A DNA stretch of 64,000 nt, taken from contig NC_061470.1 of NCBI RefSeq assembly GCF_022581195.2, forward strand, positions 10,788,001 to 10,852,000, read 5' to 3'. The position numbers were made by a program, and so were the translations under genes. Position 1 is the first letter of the stretch; every line of letters starts with the position of its first letter. The notes below the pieces were generated by a model. The model searched no databases. It saw nothing but the letters and a program-made list of their open reading frames with translations, and had not been told where the DNA came from. This document shows, piece by piece, positions 1-13,905 of this stretch. The DNA comes from Helicoverpa zea (taxonomy: Eukaryota > Arthropoda > Insecta > Lepidoptera > Noctuidae).

Positions 1-1087
1 AACCATTTTGTTATCATCCATCATCTTCACGCATCGCTTGACTTGCTCCTATTTCATCAGATTCCAAACCATTCGCAGATTTTATTTGCGATTAATAAAG
101 ATCATCATCGATAAACTTTCTGTTATCTTTAAAGTGTTCAGAAAAACTAAAAATATCTGCGCCAAGATTAAATATATCGAATTCTTTATTAAACTCGCGT
201 CTAGCTTCCCACATATTCGAATAAAAAACTTCATTGCTTCTTCCCCATCGGATTCGCTTGAACGCAAAAAACTTGCGGTTACTACAGACGGACGGACAAT
301 CGATAAATAATAATATCGACAGTAGTGATCTAAACGAACGGGGAGTAATCGAGTTATTACACTGTAATTATTAACCGACGGTTTACTTTCTTCGTTTTGT
401 TGGATGCCATAGTGTGGAACTGGCTCTTTTGTTCAAGATTTTTCTAGTGTAACCGTCTTTAGTCATGCATCATTCAATGGTTTAAGTTCTGTTGTTTGTC
501 AAACTTAAGTAGTCGGCGTTTCTGAAGCCAGCTATTTCATCTCTCATCATCATTTTTCATAATTTTATATGAAAGCTTTGCTTGCAAAACTTCTCAAAAT
601 TACTTGGCGAAAACTGAACATTTCGTCAACATACATAACACTACATGTGAATACCAAAGTTCACTTTTTTGTTTTCAATTTTAAATATGAAACAAAATTA
701 TCAATTTATTCAATATGACTACAAAGCCATGTTTCATAAAAACAGACACTCCTAAACAATCTTCTAAATACATACACACAACAAAACACTCACTCCTACT
801 TCATCTCTTGTACCCATATACTATCTAAACCTTTCTCCATCACCACTAATAAAACGGAAGCTTCCTCCTTACCAGCCAGGGTATCAGAGATGGCAGCAGG
901 TGTCGCCACGCTTCATCGCCCACCACGCACGGCGGCCCAAGATAAAAGCCCCTCTGTAGCACCGACAGTATTTTATACCCTATTTGCTGTTTTAATTGAC
1001 AAAAACTTATTTACTTCTTCTTTTGCTTTTACTTCCGAAATATTAGGTTCTAACTTTTTGTTAGTAGCTTTGATTTTATTTTAACCT
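1..1087. other. AT-rich upstream DNA, no gene seen
   Basis: I see no exon or recognisable element here. The only GC-richer patch is at about 880-965, which contains a short open frame from an ATG at 890. Its downstream half is low-complexity hydrophobic translation running into AT-rich DNA, so I do not call it a gene. Two ATCGAT hexamers lie near 105 and 297. Confidence 0.5.
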
Positions 1088-1260
1088 AGCTTCTATCAGC
1101 GGTTTCACCCGCGTCCTGATGAAACTATTTCTCCCACTGAGATAAAATTTTGCCTGTGACCTCCCTTGACAAATGGGCTCTCTAACACTGAAATATTTTT
1201 TTTAAATTGAATCAGCAATATCGAGACTAAAGCGTTCAAGTAAACAAACAAACAAACTCT
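1088..1260 (+). repeat. Decayed lepidopteran interspersed repeat ('cggtttcacccgcgtcc' family)
   Basis: The segment contains 'agcggtttcacccgcgtcc', then 'gataaaatttt.gcctgtgac', and ends in the 'aaacaaacaaacaaactctt' tail. I recognise this order from a very abundant lepidopteran repeat, often annotated as a Helitron-like or non-LTR tail fragment. It has no coding potential. A related fragment lies at 20590-20770. The family class is recalled, not computed. Confidence 0.6.
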
Positions 1261-2270
1261 TCAGCTTTATAAAATGATTATAAATTATTGATGAACTAGC
1301 TTCTTCCTTGTGTGGTTAATAGATTGTTTCCTTGTCAATAGCAACAGTTTTTGCTTCAATATGTATTAAGTCTATGTGTGGATCTTAATTATGTTCGGTA
1401 GATTTATTAGTATTATTATATTTATTCGATGTACCATAACTAGCGTTCGATTTATAACACGCTAGTTTATAGAATGCGGATCTGATGTATGGTTCAATAG
1501 TTGGATGCACTTAAGTTACTCATTGATTTTTTTAATAGGAAACTTCAATTTGCAGCTTTTACTATATAGAAACTTTATAAGGAGGAGCATGTGGTTAAGA
1601 ACCAGCCACACGGTTCAATTGATGATAAGGTTAAGCAAGACTTGATGCGGTGTGTCTGTAGATGGGTGACCATCTATTGTTTATTAGTTTACAAAGTTGA
1701 AGGTGTCATCTTAACTGTTTTTGTGTCAACGAATCACTACTACGTGTTGTATAAACTAATTAGTAAGAAGTACGTTATTAACCTGTATAAAAATATTAAT
1801 TAACACAAATAACATAAGAAGTCTCTTATTAGACAAGTTAACATGTAACTCTTGGTAAATATTCTCTTCTACATTCACAATTACCTTTCATATAAATCGT
1901 AACACACGATTATTTCAGCATCAATAACAACTGCCGTTGTCACATTTCCGTGAACGGGTTCCAAAAAATATAGATTAATGATCACGAACACATTAAATTT
2001 GACAAGCAAATCGATGCATTTGTGAATCGATTCGATCATCAATATGAATTACACGGTGCGATTGCTGAGATACGCAACGAGGTAAAATTATTTAGATCAA
2101 AAGATGCATCTGCGAAAGAGTTTTTTGTCCAACAGAAGAAAAGTGCTGTTTAATATAGAATTGAAGTTACCTAAAGGCAAAGTGAGAATCCGTTTTTTAC
2201 CAATTTTAATATTAATGTTAATTCAAAAGAAAAAGATGTTCCAGCTATTTAATGCTAAATTATAATTTAT
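1261..2270. other. AT-rich DNA, nothing recognised
   Basis: No exon, RNA gene or repeat family is recognised. Two ATCGAT hexamers lie at about 2011 and 2026. Confidence 0.45.
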
Positions 2271-2660
2271 TGTGCTCACTAATAATATAACAGCTACTGA
2301 TAAAACCATCCACATCCGGCCCACCGGCACTACAATGACAGGCCCTCACCAAAATCCGGAAGCACAAACAATAATATCGAACGTATTACATTTAAAAAAA
2401 GAACTTAACAACGAACTTTCATATTCAAATTTGAAATTCGAACGAACCAAAAAAAAAAACGAACGGAGAGCACCGATCAATTAGAGTAACTCAATACTCT
2501 GTCACATTAAAATGACGAGTCGCACTAATGGATTTCCAAATTTGAATTTCAAATACGAATGGGATCGGAAGGATCAGTCGGGCGTCCTCGGGTGATTCCG
2601 TATTGACTTGGACGAGTTATTGGCCGTTCGAAATATGAATCAATCATATTTGGACATACT
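2271..2660. other. Local cluster of the GTTY-N7-GAAC dyad motif
   Basis: Three matches to the dispersed dyad motif fall within about 210 bp. They are TTT-GAAATTC-GAACG at 2430-2444, TTC-CAAATTT-GAA at 2534-2546 and GTTC-GAAATAT-GAAT at 2626-2640. The stretch is otherwise noncoding. It is the only clear cluster in the left half of the window, and its function is unknown. Confidence 0.4.
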
Positions 2661-5600
2661 GGCAGCTTTTAAAGGGTCCTAAATTGCGTAGACATTATTA
2701 TAGCAGTTAATACAAAAGGTCTAGGGTAAAAGAACCTATGTGTATTGGTAATAACCGATCGTCAAAAATTGGCCAAGTTAAGATAGAACACAGGCTGCAA
2801 ACAAAGACGTTATCTTTTAAAAACCTAAACGTTCTATTCCTAATTTGAAAATTATACCTTCGATAGTCTGGCATACGGACACTTCGTCAGTCTTACTTTG
2901 AGCAATCGGCGGAACGGCCGCACTTTTTGCGTCACATTATAATGCCTACTTACGTCTATAGCCATAATTGGCGATATTACACGATGGTGATTAATTAATG
3001 GCGATGTTATGACGAAGGCTTAATGCTTGACGCCTACGATGAGTGCTGGTTACAGATCGGTTATTGTCTGTGAGAGTTTTTCTGCAGTTTTTGCTAAATA
3101 TTCTATTGTCTTCTATAGTTCTCTTTGAAGATTTATTGCTTTTGATAATGATATTCTTGTAGTTCATAAACTTTAGATATTTGCATATAGTGTATCTGCT
3201 TAATACAGAGTCCATTAACAAGTTAATTTCAATCAAATTCTTTAACTATTGCACATTTTGCTTAACAATCATATTCTATACCAACATCATCACTCTTTAC
3301 ATTTCCTAAATCCTTCCTATCTCCGATATCTTAACCATGTTTATCGTTAACTATTAAACAACTATATCCTTTGGTTGCGTTAACCAAATCTCTGAAACCA
3401 GATAAATCTGTCCGTATTCGCCACGCGTCTGCCAAACCATTTGTCACTCACTAATGATTCGGTAGATTTTGATGCGTGAAACACCCCTTTCAAGTGTAAA
3501 GGGGATGGTAAAGCATGTTGTATGATTTTGGATAATACAAACTGTCTTTAAGTTAAAGGAGATATATGAAAAATATTACAGTTTTTATCAAAAAAGCTCT
3601 GAAGTCAGATACTAGTAACCTCATGAAGCTACAACGCATGAGCTGGTCGTCAATTAGATGTCATCAGAAAGGCAAATTATTTGATGAGAGCTGTATAGGT
3701 ATTTGAGGTCACTCAAACTCTCTCGTAACATATCACTAAGATATAAATATGTAAATGTATTTATGTTGTCAGAATTCAAAAACGAATATCTTTTGATATA
3801 CTATGATTACTCTTTCTCGATCACCAATTTTCTTACCCTTTTATGACTTTAACGTTAGGTTCATCTATTGTATGTAAATTGGTGGTAGAAATAATTGAAT
3901 ATCTAGCTTTTGGTTCCATTCAATCTCACTCAATATTAATTTGATCCAAATAAGGTATAAAATCTAAATTTAACCGCACCTCAAACCGTAGAATTCTATA
4001 TCAAAAAATAATTTAAATTCAAGTACACTTTAAAGAACGCGTGCGCAAGTCCGCCCACAGACAGGGATACAAACCGATCTCGTTACTAACAATGCACCAT
4101 ATATTACTCCGTTTCCGGTGAGATATCACATTTAGTTGCTCTTTCACTCTTACGACGTTTACAATCATCTGTCCCTTTCTACCATCATCATGGAATATCA
4201 AGATCATTAAGAGACGATACTGTGATTTGTATTGTGTATTTTTTTTATTGTTTTTTTTTTTCTTTTGTGCGTAATTTTTCGATTTGGCGATTTTATTTGT
4301 ATGGTCTTGTCACCTGGTTTGGAGTTGCTGTTTATGTTGTTTGTTTGTTTTATGGTGTTTTGTGGTGATACCGTTACTTAGGGATAATGTGGTGGTATGT
4401 GTTTTCTGTCAAGCCTCTTTGTCTTGTTTTGATTATTGAATGTTAAATGGTCAATTGTCTAATTTGGCCATAGATTAAGATGTACTCATAATCCATTATG
4501 CGAAGTACAACAGTAAATTGACACATATTTATAAGTACTACATCTTAACAGATAATTTTGCTTAAATGGAATGCCAGTATTTCTAAATTAATAACATCGA
4601 TATTTAAAACCATAAATTCGGTGCAAGCTGTTCTATCTATAATATCTATAACAACAAAAACTGGAGCATTATCAAAACGTTCGATTATACCAACACCAAA
4701 GACAACGCATTATCTATTCTTTCTATAGACCTTTATTATAACACGATCCATCTTTTATGGATATGTCAAAAATATAAACCCTGTTTTGCATATCAACGGG
4801 ATTTTTGGCCTGCATTGTTTGTCTTGTTTTTTGGGACTTTGGAGATCCTTCGTGGTGGTAAAAAACCCTTTCACTTTTCATTTATGGAGGACCCACATTG
4901 TTGTTTTTATTTTCATTAGCGGTTTGACACTTTCTTTAGAGGAAAATACCATTTAAATAAAATAGCCAACATACTTTAACATTACACTGACGTTAAATTT
5001 AAATCCTATAAGTCAAATAATTAAGATTATAAATATTATAGTTATTACTCCTGCAATTTCGAGAAAGATGGAATACGGAACCCAATCCACAAAATGAGTC
5101 TCACAGTCACACTTATCCTTCCGTCATAATCAGAAGATATTGAAACAGACAGCGGTACAAAACTGTCACTAAATGTTTTACGCTTATTTTGTATAGTTAA
5201 AAACCAAACGACAGTTTTGGTACGTATCTAGAAAAAACACAATAGGTAACTTATAGCGGCCTTGTCCTCAAGCTCCCCAATACCTCAAGCTTTTTATATG
5301 TTTCATAGAAAAATATGTAGGTACCTGTGTACATATTGTCATCTTTTCAAATATTCTAGCTAGAGTAATTAAAAGACACTTTATAATGTATACTTGTAGA
5401 CTAATGTCTTTATTATTTTTTGTGTTTAAATAAATTATGGCTACTAACCATTTCACTCAGATAACGTTCACGAGTATAACTTAGCAATATGTCAAGAAAC
5501 AGATCAATCGCAAGACAAAATCCCCGAACAATAGAGAAAAACAAACACCAATTTTTATAACACAATAGTTTACCAAACCCATTATATCAGAGCTCTATTT

Positions 5601-6050
5601 TTTTCGAAATAATAGCAAAGGTATCCGATCAAACATCCTTTTGACAAAGGCCCAGTCATTACTACATTTGAATAATAAAAAAAAGAGTTTGGCTCAAAGG
5701 GGAGAAAAGCATTCTTGCATAAGTAATTAGTACAATTATTTTTTGATAGATAATAAATTATTTTTGACATTGGCACTGCGTTGGGGTGTTATGATGTTTC
5801 AAAATGGATCGGGAAATTTTGTATTTGCATTTTTTGGGTTTTGCTAATGATTGGTGTAGTGTTAGCTGGTTGTGGGTTATGAGCCGTATGAAAAATAAAT
5901 AATGTTATATAAGAGTGTGAGGAAGAGCATGGTCTTATGGATTACTTGGTAAGTGGTAGGTATGTGTTCCACTTTACCAAGCTTCATAGTAAATCTATAT
6001 GTATAGTAAAGGCTTCTACTAAATCTTAAACTTCCAAGTAATGTTATTTA
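2661..6050. other. AT-rich intergenic DNA, nothing recognised
   Basis: The stretch is long, AT-rich and full of homopolymer runs. Open frames are all under about 65 codons and lack recognisable domains. I found no repeat family I could name and no structured RNA. Confidence 0.45.
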
Positions 6051-6054
6051 AAAG

Positions 6055-6368
6055 CACGCCTCAAACTCAAGGTACACCCAGTTACAGCCTTTTTATAGTC
6101 CCACTGCTGGGCACAGGCCTCCTCTCACACGGAGAAGGATTGAGCATTAATCACCACGCTTGCTCGATGCGGGTTGGTGATTTCAGACTAATAGTCCAGG
6201 TTTCCTCAAGATGTTTTCCTTCACCTTTTTATCAGCCATTGGTGTCTAAGATATACTTAGAAAGTACATACAAACTTAGAAAAGTTGCATTGGTACTTGC
6301 CTGACCTGGATTCGAACCCGCGCCCTCATACTCGGAGGTTGGTTCTTTGCCCACTAGGCCACCACGAT
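6055..6368 (-). mobile_element. tRNA-derived SINE, minus strand, with intact pol III promoter boxes
   Basis: Read on the minus strand, the element begins near 6368 with a tRNA-like head. The A box TGGCCTAGTGGG is at 6361-6350 and the B box GGTTCGAATCC is at 6318-6308. The body runs toward 6055 and carries the 'ggcctgtgcccagcagtggga' tail common to lepidopteran SINEs. Both internal pol III boxes fit the consensus closely, so the copy may still be transcribable. I see no clear target-site duplication. The head is not a tRNA gene: there is no acceptor-stem pairing and no cloverleaf. The same tail motif recurs in the fragment at 14928-14998. Confidence 0.8.
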
Positions 6369-6370
6369 AA

Positions 6371-8880
6371 ATTAATAAAGAAGCATTCTCAGAATGAGAA
6401 TAAATCTCTACTCTTACCATACATGATTACATACTAATTACTTCCCAATAATGACAGTAATGACCAAACAGTATAGATCTATATCAGTAAAAGTGAACCA
6501 TAAAAAAAAACTTAAAATCCATAAAAAATACTCCACCTTGTTTTACCTCATAAAACTTTCATTCTTACCATAGAAAGTGAGTTGTCACAAAAACAGCACC
6601 TTGGCACCTTGGCACCAGGATATATTTGAATATGACATCCGATATGCACTCGATAACTATCGGATGTTACGACAAGAATTGAGGGGAGAATATTTTTTAT
6701 ATGGTTGTACTTTCTTTAGTTACGGACGGGTATTTTGAGGGTAGTCTGCATATTACTGATAAGCACTTTTTAGGAACGTTATTCAATTGGGGAAATTCAT
6801 TAGTACCTAATAGCTTCACGTCTAACAGATCTAAATACGGTGGACAGCAAAATATGGTAGGTACGTAGGTATTGAAATAAAGAAACTATTGTGTGTCTGT
6901 TTTCTGCGTCATTTGTGTGTTAAATAAATGGTTTTTCTTTCTTTCTATTCAGCTTTATAATATTACTACGGACACTTCACCTTTTTCACTTCAACATTAA
7001 TTAAAAATACCTCCTAATACATTCATTAACATAGAAATTATAAATCAAACACCCTCATCCAATTTTTTCTACTTCCTTGACGACAGATGTCGCCCATCCA
7101 TAAACAAATCTTGATATTATTATATTTAGATCAACCCTTTTATTGTCAATATGAAGACACAGTATCATATGTCATCGTATGGCTTTTGTGTTATACTTTG
7201 ATACATAGTTTTTGTGTGGGACTATCTTTTGTTGTTTCTGGATGAACTGTTAACGAGTTAAAAGGTCTTAGAAGTTATTTTGCATACATAAGTAAGTATA
7301 AATTGTTATCTTAAATGGGTTTAGTTCATTGTAAGTTTATGTTTTGGCTTTTGGTCAATAAGACAAGGTATCTCTCTGATATCTAATAAAAAGAAAACAC
7401 TGGTGTTAACTTCTGAATTAATTTTATATCGTTGTTACTGAATTATTATTAAATATTGATTGTTTGTATAGTTGACCTAAACAACTACATACAATGCCAA
7501 GGTCAACGAACTTGAGGTACCTAAGCAAATGATATCTCTCAATACAAATATTATCTACCTATTTGAATATGACCGCGAAGTGGACCGTAAACTACAACGC
7601 CAACATAGTGCTGGTGTACTAGAATCAAGATTATCCTACAAATCTGCCAAAAATCTGTATATCGCTAATTTACTGACAATTAAGATTCAAGAAAAACCCC
7701 CGATTTTCCCATCGTAGCAAAATGGCACTCGACAACCATTTACTACGTACCTCAAGCCCACAAAAAACTGGCAACAGGTCACTACACTACAAAATGCAGG
7801 CGACGTCGGGTGCAACAGTGAGTGTGGAGTATACAGAGCGCCCGCATCATCAAATTTTAATTGTTCCAATGACGCCATTACGGGTGTAGAGTTAGGTGAC
7901 TCATAGAAATGGCTGTGCAATCTGTTTGTTTCATGTTATCGTTTTTTTTTTATATATTTATTATGTTAAAACGGTTTACACATTAATAACATTAACATAC
8001 AGAAAAAAAAGAAAAAGAAAAAAGAACATATTGTTATAAAAGAATACACATAAAACTTAATAACATTACAGAATAAATTATTAAAAACAAAAAAAAAGGT
8101 CAATATACATTATATTTCACAAAAATGATTTATTTATAATATGGAATAGAAAATCATTCGAAATTAATGTAAGATTTTAATACGTATAAAAAAACTAAAC
8201 TAATCTGAAATGTTATCCGGTCAATAAAAAATAATAGAAAAAATATCATTTGAGACAACCAAGCCATTTTTAAGGTAAAACACCATACATGCAACATAGG
8301 CTGAAAGATTCCCCAGCATTTATATTGAGAATACCTGCTGAAAATTCCAACTGGATATTTTATTTTAAATATGTAGCAATTCAAGCATTGACCAAAACAG
8401 ACATATTCCCTTACAACTCATTTACTGCCACCTCTAAAACATCACAACTCTACACAAAACTCATTTCAATGTAAGTATCCGTCAATTCGGGGGCAATTTT
8501 TTGAAGAATATAATACTGTTATTAATTAATTATGGAGATTGTGGTAAAACAATGCGTCAGCGGTGAACGACTGCCGTACCATGGGGGTTTGGACCATGGT
8601 GTTACACCATTGATTATTGACTGTGTTTATTGGTAATAGTTATGGGAGCTAGTTAAGGTCACTTTTGGTATACTTTTATGTATTGCATAACTGCTACTAG
8701 TAGGAACTGGTGATGGTTGAGCCTTTTCGGGAGCTGTCTTATATAGGTAATTTTGAAGTTCAAAAAGCGCTGATTTTCAGCCTAATTCTAAAAAATACTT
8801 TTTTATTTTAATTTTCACTTTCCTTAGCCAAATAAAAAGTAAGCATTTGGCCTTTCACAGGCTCTGACTATCTAAATACC
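6371..8880. other. AT-rich DNA with an A/purine-rich tract
   Basis: No gene is seen. A short tandem array (TTGGCACC, about three copies) lies at 6599-6616. A purine-rich run of A's and G's at about 8000-8030 sits in a strongly AT-rich 7950-8110 segment, which may be the decayed tail of a retroelement. Nothing else is recognised. Confidence 0.4.
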
Positions 8881-8884
8881 AAAT

Positions 8885-9020
8885 TATAAATGCGAAAGTA
8901 ATCCTCTCTGTTCATTTGTCAAGTTTTCATGCCAAAGCTACTGAACTGATGTACTTAAAAGTTCTTACCAGGGTGCGGGAAGTAATTCCTTCTAGTTTTT
9001 GGTGTAACCGCGGAATTGGC
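8885..9020 (-). repeat. Decayed lepidopteran repeat ('tgcgaaagtaa' family)
   Basis: The order 'aaatgcgaaagtaatcctctctgttcatttgtc', then 'catgccaaagctactgaactga', then 'accgcgg' matches the end of a common lepidopteran repeat. It is probably the reverse-complement end of the family seen at 1088 and 20590. It is noncoding and diverged. Confidence 0.5.
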
Positions 9021-12000
9021 TCTTAGGTATAATCAGCAAAACACCAAAACATACAAAACCCATAAAAACAGATGACATAAGAACTCAATACACTCAAAAA
9101 TATCGACCTATTGTGAACCACTACAATTTCCGTAAGTACTTTCTTTGACAGTAAATATTGTAACACAAACTTATTCATACACATAGAACAAACTGAAATG
9201 ACACTTACAGCGTTCGTGATAAGGGTGATGTTAAGTGTAAGGTTATGTTTGTAAGTGTGGAAATATTCAACCCTTATAAAACCACGATGTGCATTTCGAT
9301 AATAGACTGGGTAACGGTGAAGCAGAGACGAAAGGCTTCGTAAAAATATTGAGATTTTGACTTCTAGTTAGAGAATTTTAATTTTTAAGTTATTGTTATT
9401 CATCGATAGTTACATACAAATTTATTAAGAATTAACTTAAAAACTAATTAACTTTTAATTTGCACTTGAAATTTTACGGACCTAATCAATACGTTTTAAT
9501 GCAACCTAGCATTAAACACAATACGCATTGTATCCTTTGGGCACACAAAGAGCATAAACCTAATAAACGTAACAGAGAGGTACGTCAACACACTCACTGC
9601 CAGAAGTTAAAACAAACCATACTTGTTACCCATACCTTTTCTCTTCACATACCTACATACCTTCTAAGCAAGACCTCCGAAACACCTGTCACATATTTGA
9701 ACAAACTACAAACAAAAATCTCTAATACATAGTTGTAAACCACTTAATTCCAGCAATCAGCACTTCACAAGCAACGCCCATAGACAAACCATAGACTAGA
9801 GTAAACATTTGACCACCTGTGTGGTCCGCCATGACACACCACCTCTATATCTCGCACTTGTCTGTGACAAGTATGGCCGATATCATGATTATGTGAAAGT
9901 AATCAACGCTTTATAACATTGAAGTTCGAGTTAACCGATGATGTGGATGTCAGTTTTATTAAAACAACGGTTTAGTGTACATTTTCAAGTAAAATTTTCA
10001 AAGTACATAGTGGACGTTTTGGTCTCGATGAACTTGGGCTGTAATGTATTGATTCAATAAGGTTTGGTTATGGGTAGGTTATTCCATGAAGGTTATAAAC
10101 TTTGCTAAGAAAATAATTAATAATAATAATAAGGGCTGCTCTACTTCTATCTATCGCAGATACGAAGGTGACCCAAAGCCGGACACTAATTGGATTTTTT
10201 GTTCAATTATCACTTCACAATACCTTATGATCATCACATCTAGGAAGTCCACTGCTGATCGTACTTTCCCCATTGATTTTCAAAAAGATTGGCTAACTTA
10301 CAGCTCGCGAAAGTTAACTTTGCATTTCTAAAGTCAGCCATTTCATTCCCTGCACAAATCTGGTCAAAAAGCTTTGCTTGTTCGAAGGCTACTGTTGACT
10401 TCACAATACTCCAAAAATGTATAACAAAAGACTGCGTGCTTGCCTGAGGCATGAATAGATCATCTCTAAAATGTCAATAGGTCAACCTAGACAACAAACA
10501 AGCCTAGAAAGTAATAGAGCAACTGATACAAAAACACAATAATTTAGATCTAACGACTGGTATTAGCATACGACGATAGCCGTCCGTAATAAAGACTTCA
10601 CGACTCATAAATATTAATAGAAACAGGAGAATTCTTATAACAGATGACGGTAGCTGCTTTGATCTTGGACTGTGGTGATGACTGGTGGTGAGTTATAAGC
10701 TGAAGCGATTTTATAAGCAGAGCGAATTATAGTGGAACTTGAGGCATACTTCACCACGATATAAGAATTAACTACAAGGAAGCACAAAGACTAGATAGGT
10801 AACTCTCCATAAAATAATGAATGCTTTTCGATTACAAGTGGTCTATCCCAGAGAATAGAAGACTGGTATGATTTTCGAAAATTATGTATGTATTAGAGTC
10901 CTAAACAAAACATACAAACATTGCGAAACCTTTTCGTTTGCTTACAGCTTTTTTCAAAAATGTTATCGTCCTGAAATCAAGAAAACTGTAAATAGTGTTT
11001 TGTTCATACATTTTGTCTGTTGCCCAAACGTTAGCTAACTTTAAGTCAAGTTATTTAACGAGATACACTTGTACAAATACTTAGTACCCACAAAACTTGT
11101 CAAACTAACTCATAGACAGATACCCATAACTCCATCTGGATTTACCAATCACATTCCCATACATAACGCCTTCAATTCTTCGAACGAAGCTCAACAATGG
11201 CTAATCCATGGCGTACTTCCAACTATAGCATGTAAAGTGCGAATATCAAGTGATGGGGAAAACCTATCGGTGGTTTATGCCTTTCAATATAGGGACAAAG
11301 ATTCGAAGTAAGAGCTGACATAAGTAATATATAAATAATTGTTAAATTCCCTGAGATTAATGATGGACAACCTTTTCCGTAAAAAATCGGCAACTGTGAA
11401 AAATAAAACCCAACAGGTACTTACCTACTTCAATTCAAACAATTAACAAAAAGCCTGTTTTCCTTAACGGGATATTTTTGCTGCATTAGGTACCATATCA
11501 TAGTCGTATTCACTCTATTTAGGGGCACAAATGCACTACAAACTACAATTAACAAACGTAGGTCAGCTTCAATTCAATAAGCTAATTGGGAACTACAGAT
11601 TTTGAAACGATAAACCTACTTGTGATCCAAGATCCAAATAATAAGTCTTTTCTAATTTTGGAAGTACTTTTTTTGTATTTTCTTAGCCTATATGTACAAT
11701 CCTATGTCTTTCATAACCTATCCGCCATTTCCTATCCCTTGTCCCTTTGCTTGTCCCCACCATCTACCTCAGCAGACAGTAGTGGGTGCGTAACACGTAT
11801 TGTCACCTAACACGTGGCATCATTGTCTGACGAACAGACGGATAGACTGGTTTCGAAGCTGGTTGCGTTACATTCAATGATCAGCATTGTCTGATGGTAG
11901 AAGGATGAATTTTAACTTCCTTTGTGGTTTAAATGAAGGAGCTACTATAAAAAAAATATGTGTGATACTGTGTATCATATATAGTGCTTTAAAAAAATGG

Positions 12001-13776
12001 TTATCCAGACCTTATTTCAAATTTTCTTCCTTACTTTTCTATCTGAGTACGTAAGTAACATTCTTTCCATGTCATTCATGACAATATTGAAAAGCATTTT
12101 AATAGGTACTGTACTATTTATATTTAAAATATGATATAAACGGTAATATTTTGAAAAAAAAACTGCAATTTTCCTTATTATCGTAATATGATTACATTTT
12201 TGGGTAAATATTGTAATTAATTTAAGTTGCTATTGCCATTTTTCAGATGAATAACGTTTTTTTAAGAGCGAAAGTTATTGAAAGCTTTCAGCTCAACACA
12301 AAACACAAATTGAGATTGCTTATAAATAATCCAAGTCCATATAAAAAGTCCGTCCATCAAACTGGAACCCAATCAGGAATTCTGATTACAGAAATATAAA
12401 AAAAAAAAACAAAAGGACAATTTACACTTCAAAAAACCTCGATTTTCTTTCGCTTTAATTAATTCTATTGAACGAGAAAAGTCGAGAACATTCGTAACCC
12501 TTTGAGAGTGCACAGACTGCAGATTAAACAGTCGACCGACAGTTGCCCCGATGGCTCTCAATCATTTTTATTTAAAGAAATTGTTTAATATCAACGGTAA
12601 TAAAATAAACAACCTTAAATTAAGCAAACAATTATTGTCAAAAAATAAATGCAAATAAAATCTTGATTCCAATCAGTTTTCAGTCGGTCCGATTCCGGCT
12701 AAATTCCTGATCTTTGTAACGTGCGCACTACCATTCATATTCATACAGATCTACGAGTCCAAAAATATATATCGGCCGACTAAAAGTCCTCAGTGTGTCC
12801 ACTCTTTGAAAAGAACGTGCCATTCGGAATCCGAAATTTTTCATAAATCGTTTCGAACAAAAAAAATGCTAATAAATCACTTGGAAATTAATAATTAATA
12901 ACGCAACACTAGGGCGCGACGGCTCGCTGAAATCAAACGTAAATTCTTAGGAGTTAAGTATTTGCATAAGAAGGGATTTTTTACGTTACGTTTTTTCTGC
13001 TTTTTAGCCTTCACTTTCCGATTTCCGGCGAAAGATTTGAGAGGATAAGATTGTAAAAGGACTTAACATTGTGTTTCCTAATACTTCTAGTTGTAAATAT
13101 TAAACTAATGTGTATATCTAAATCCATGTAGAAATAACAAAACGGTGTTACTTGACAGACTCAAATGAATAAGTACGTAACAATTTTTTAAATGGTGTAT
13201 TTTTTTATCTACAACGTTAATTTCAATATAGCCTCAATATTTATATGCTTTCATAGTAGGTGCAACTTAAATACAAATTGACAATTTAGTTAGTGTTCCA
13301 TTAAAATAAAAAAGTTGATCTTCCTAAAATAAACTAAACATCCCAAAAAATAAAACAAGGAACATCCACAACAAACCAACTTAACCCTTTGACTACGTAT
13401 CGGAGGGTACAAAACAGATGTTTTTAATATCGACTACAGTCTACACCCCCGTACTGTTGACTGTGCTACTGACTACCATTGTGAACGTCTTCACTTCTAA
13501 TATCCAAACGTTTGAGATTCATCTTCCTCATTGTTTCAATGTTTGCTATGCGTCAGATATCCAGGTGCGTCGGTTTTTTAAAGGAAAATAAAAAGTAAGG
13601 TTGTTTTCTGAAGCGTAGAGAGTAATGCTGAGTTTATTTAGAGGTATGAACCTATTTATATGGGAACTCATGGCTTTATCTGTTAGTTATAAACGTGATA
13701 GACATTTATCATAAGATTAAGTAAAGCTTGGTCCTTGGTTCGGAAGCAACGTAGGTAATATTGGTGGGTACTGGCT
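9021..13776. other. AT-rich DNA, nothing recognised
   Basis: No exon or named repeat is supported. Open frames here are short and compositionally random. One perfect small dyad, TTCGGAATCCGAA at 12823-12835, fits the spacing of the dispersed dyad motif described in the findings. Confidence 0.4.
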
Positions 13777-13905
13777 TTCATTTTAACATCTTTGGCAGTC
13801 GTTTGATAGTCAGAAGCCAGCAACTCTGACAACCAGTCTTACGAAGAGGTATCGGTTAGACCAGGTAACTTGGTTGAGGAGGCCAGATAGGCAGTCGGTC
13901 TAATA
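13777..13905 (+). repeat. Partial copy of the 'agactggaagccga' lepidopteran repeat family
   Basis: The copy holds 'catctttggcagtcgttt', then 'agtcagaagccag', 'tctgacaaccagtcttac' and 'taacttggttgaggaggccagataggcagtc'. The same order occurs in the copies at 27826 and 29379. The right-hand part with 'gactggaagccgactcc' is missing, so this copy is truncated. Confidence 0.75.

Noticed and set aside
890..1084. ATG-started open frame of 64 codons with a GC-richer beginning
   Set aside because: Only the first 25 codons have non-random composition. The rest is hydrophobic AT-driven translation that stops just before the repeat at 1088. There is no splice-site or domain support.
6300..6368. Possible tRNA gene on the minus strand
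   Set aside because: The A and B boxes are present, but there is no acceptor-stem pairing or complete cloverleaf, and a SINE body follows. It is a tRNA-derived SINE head.
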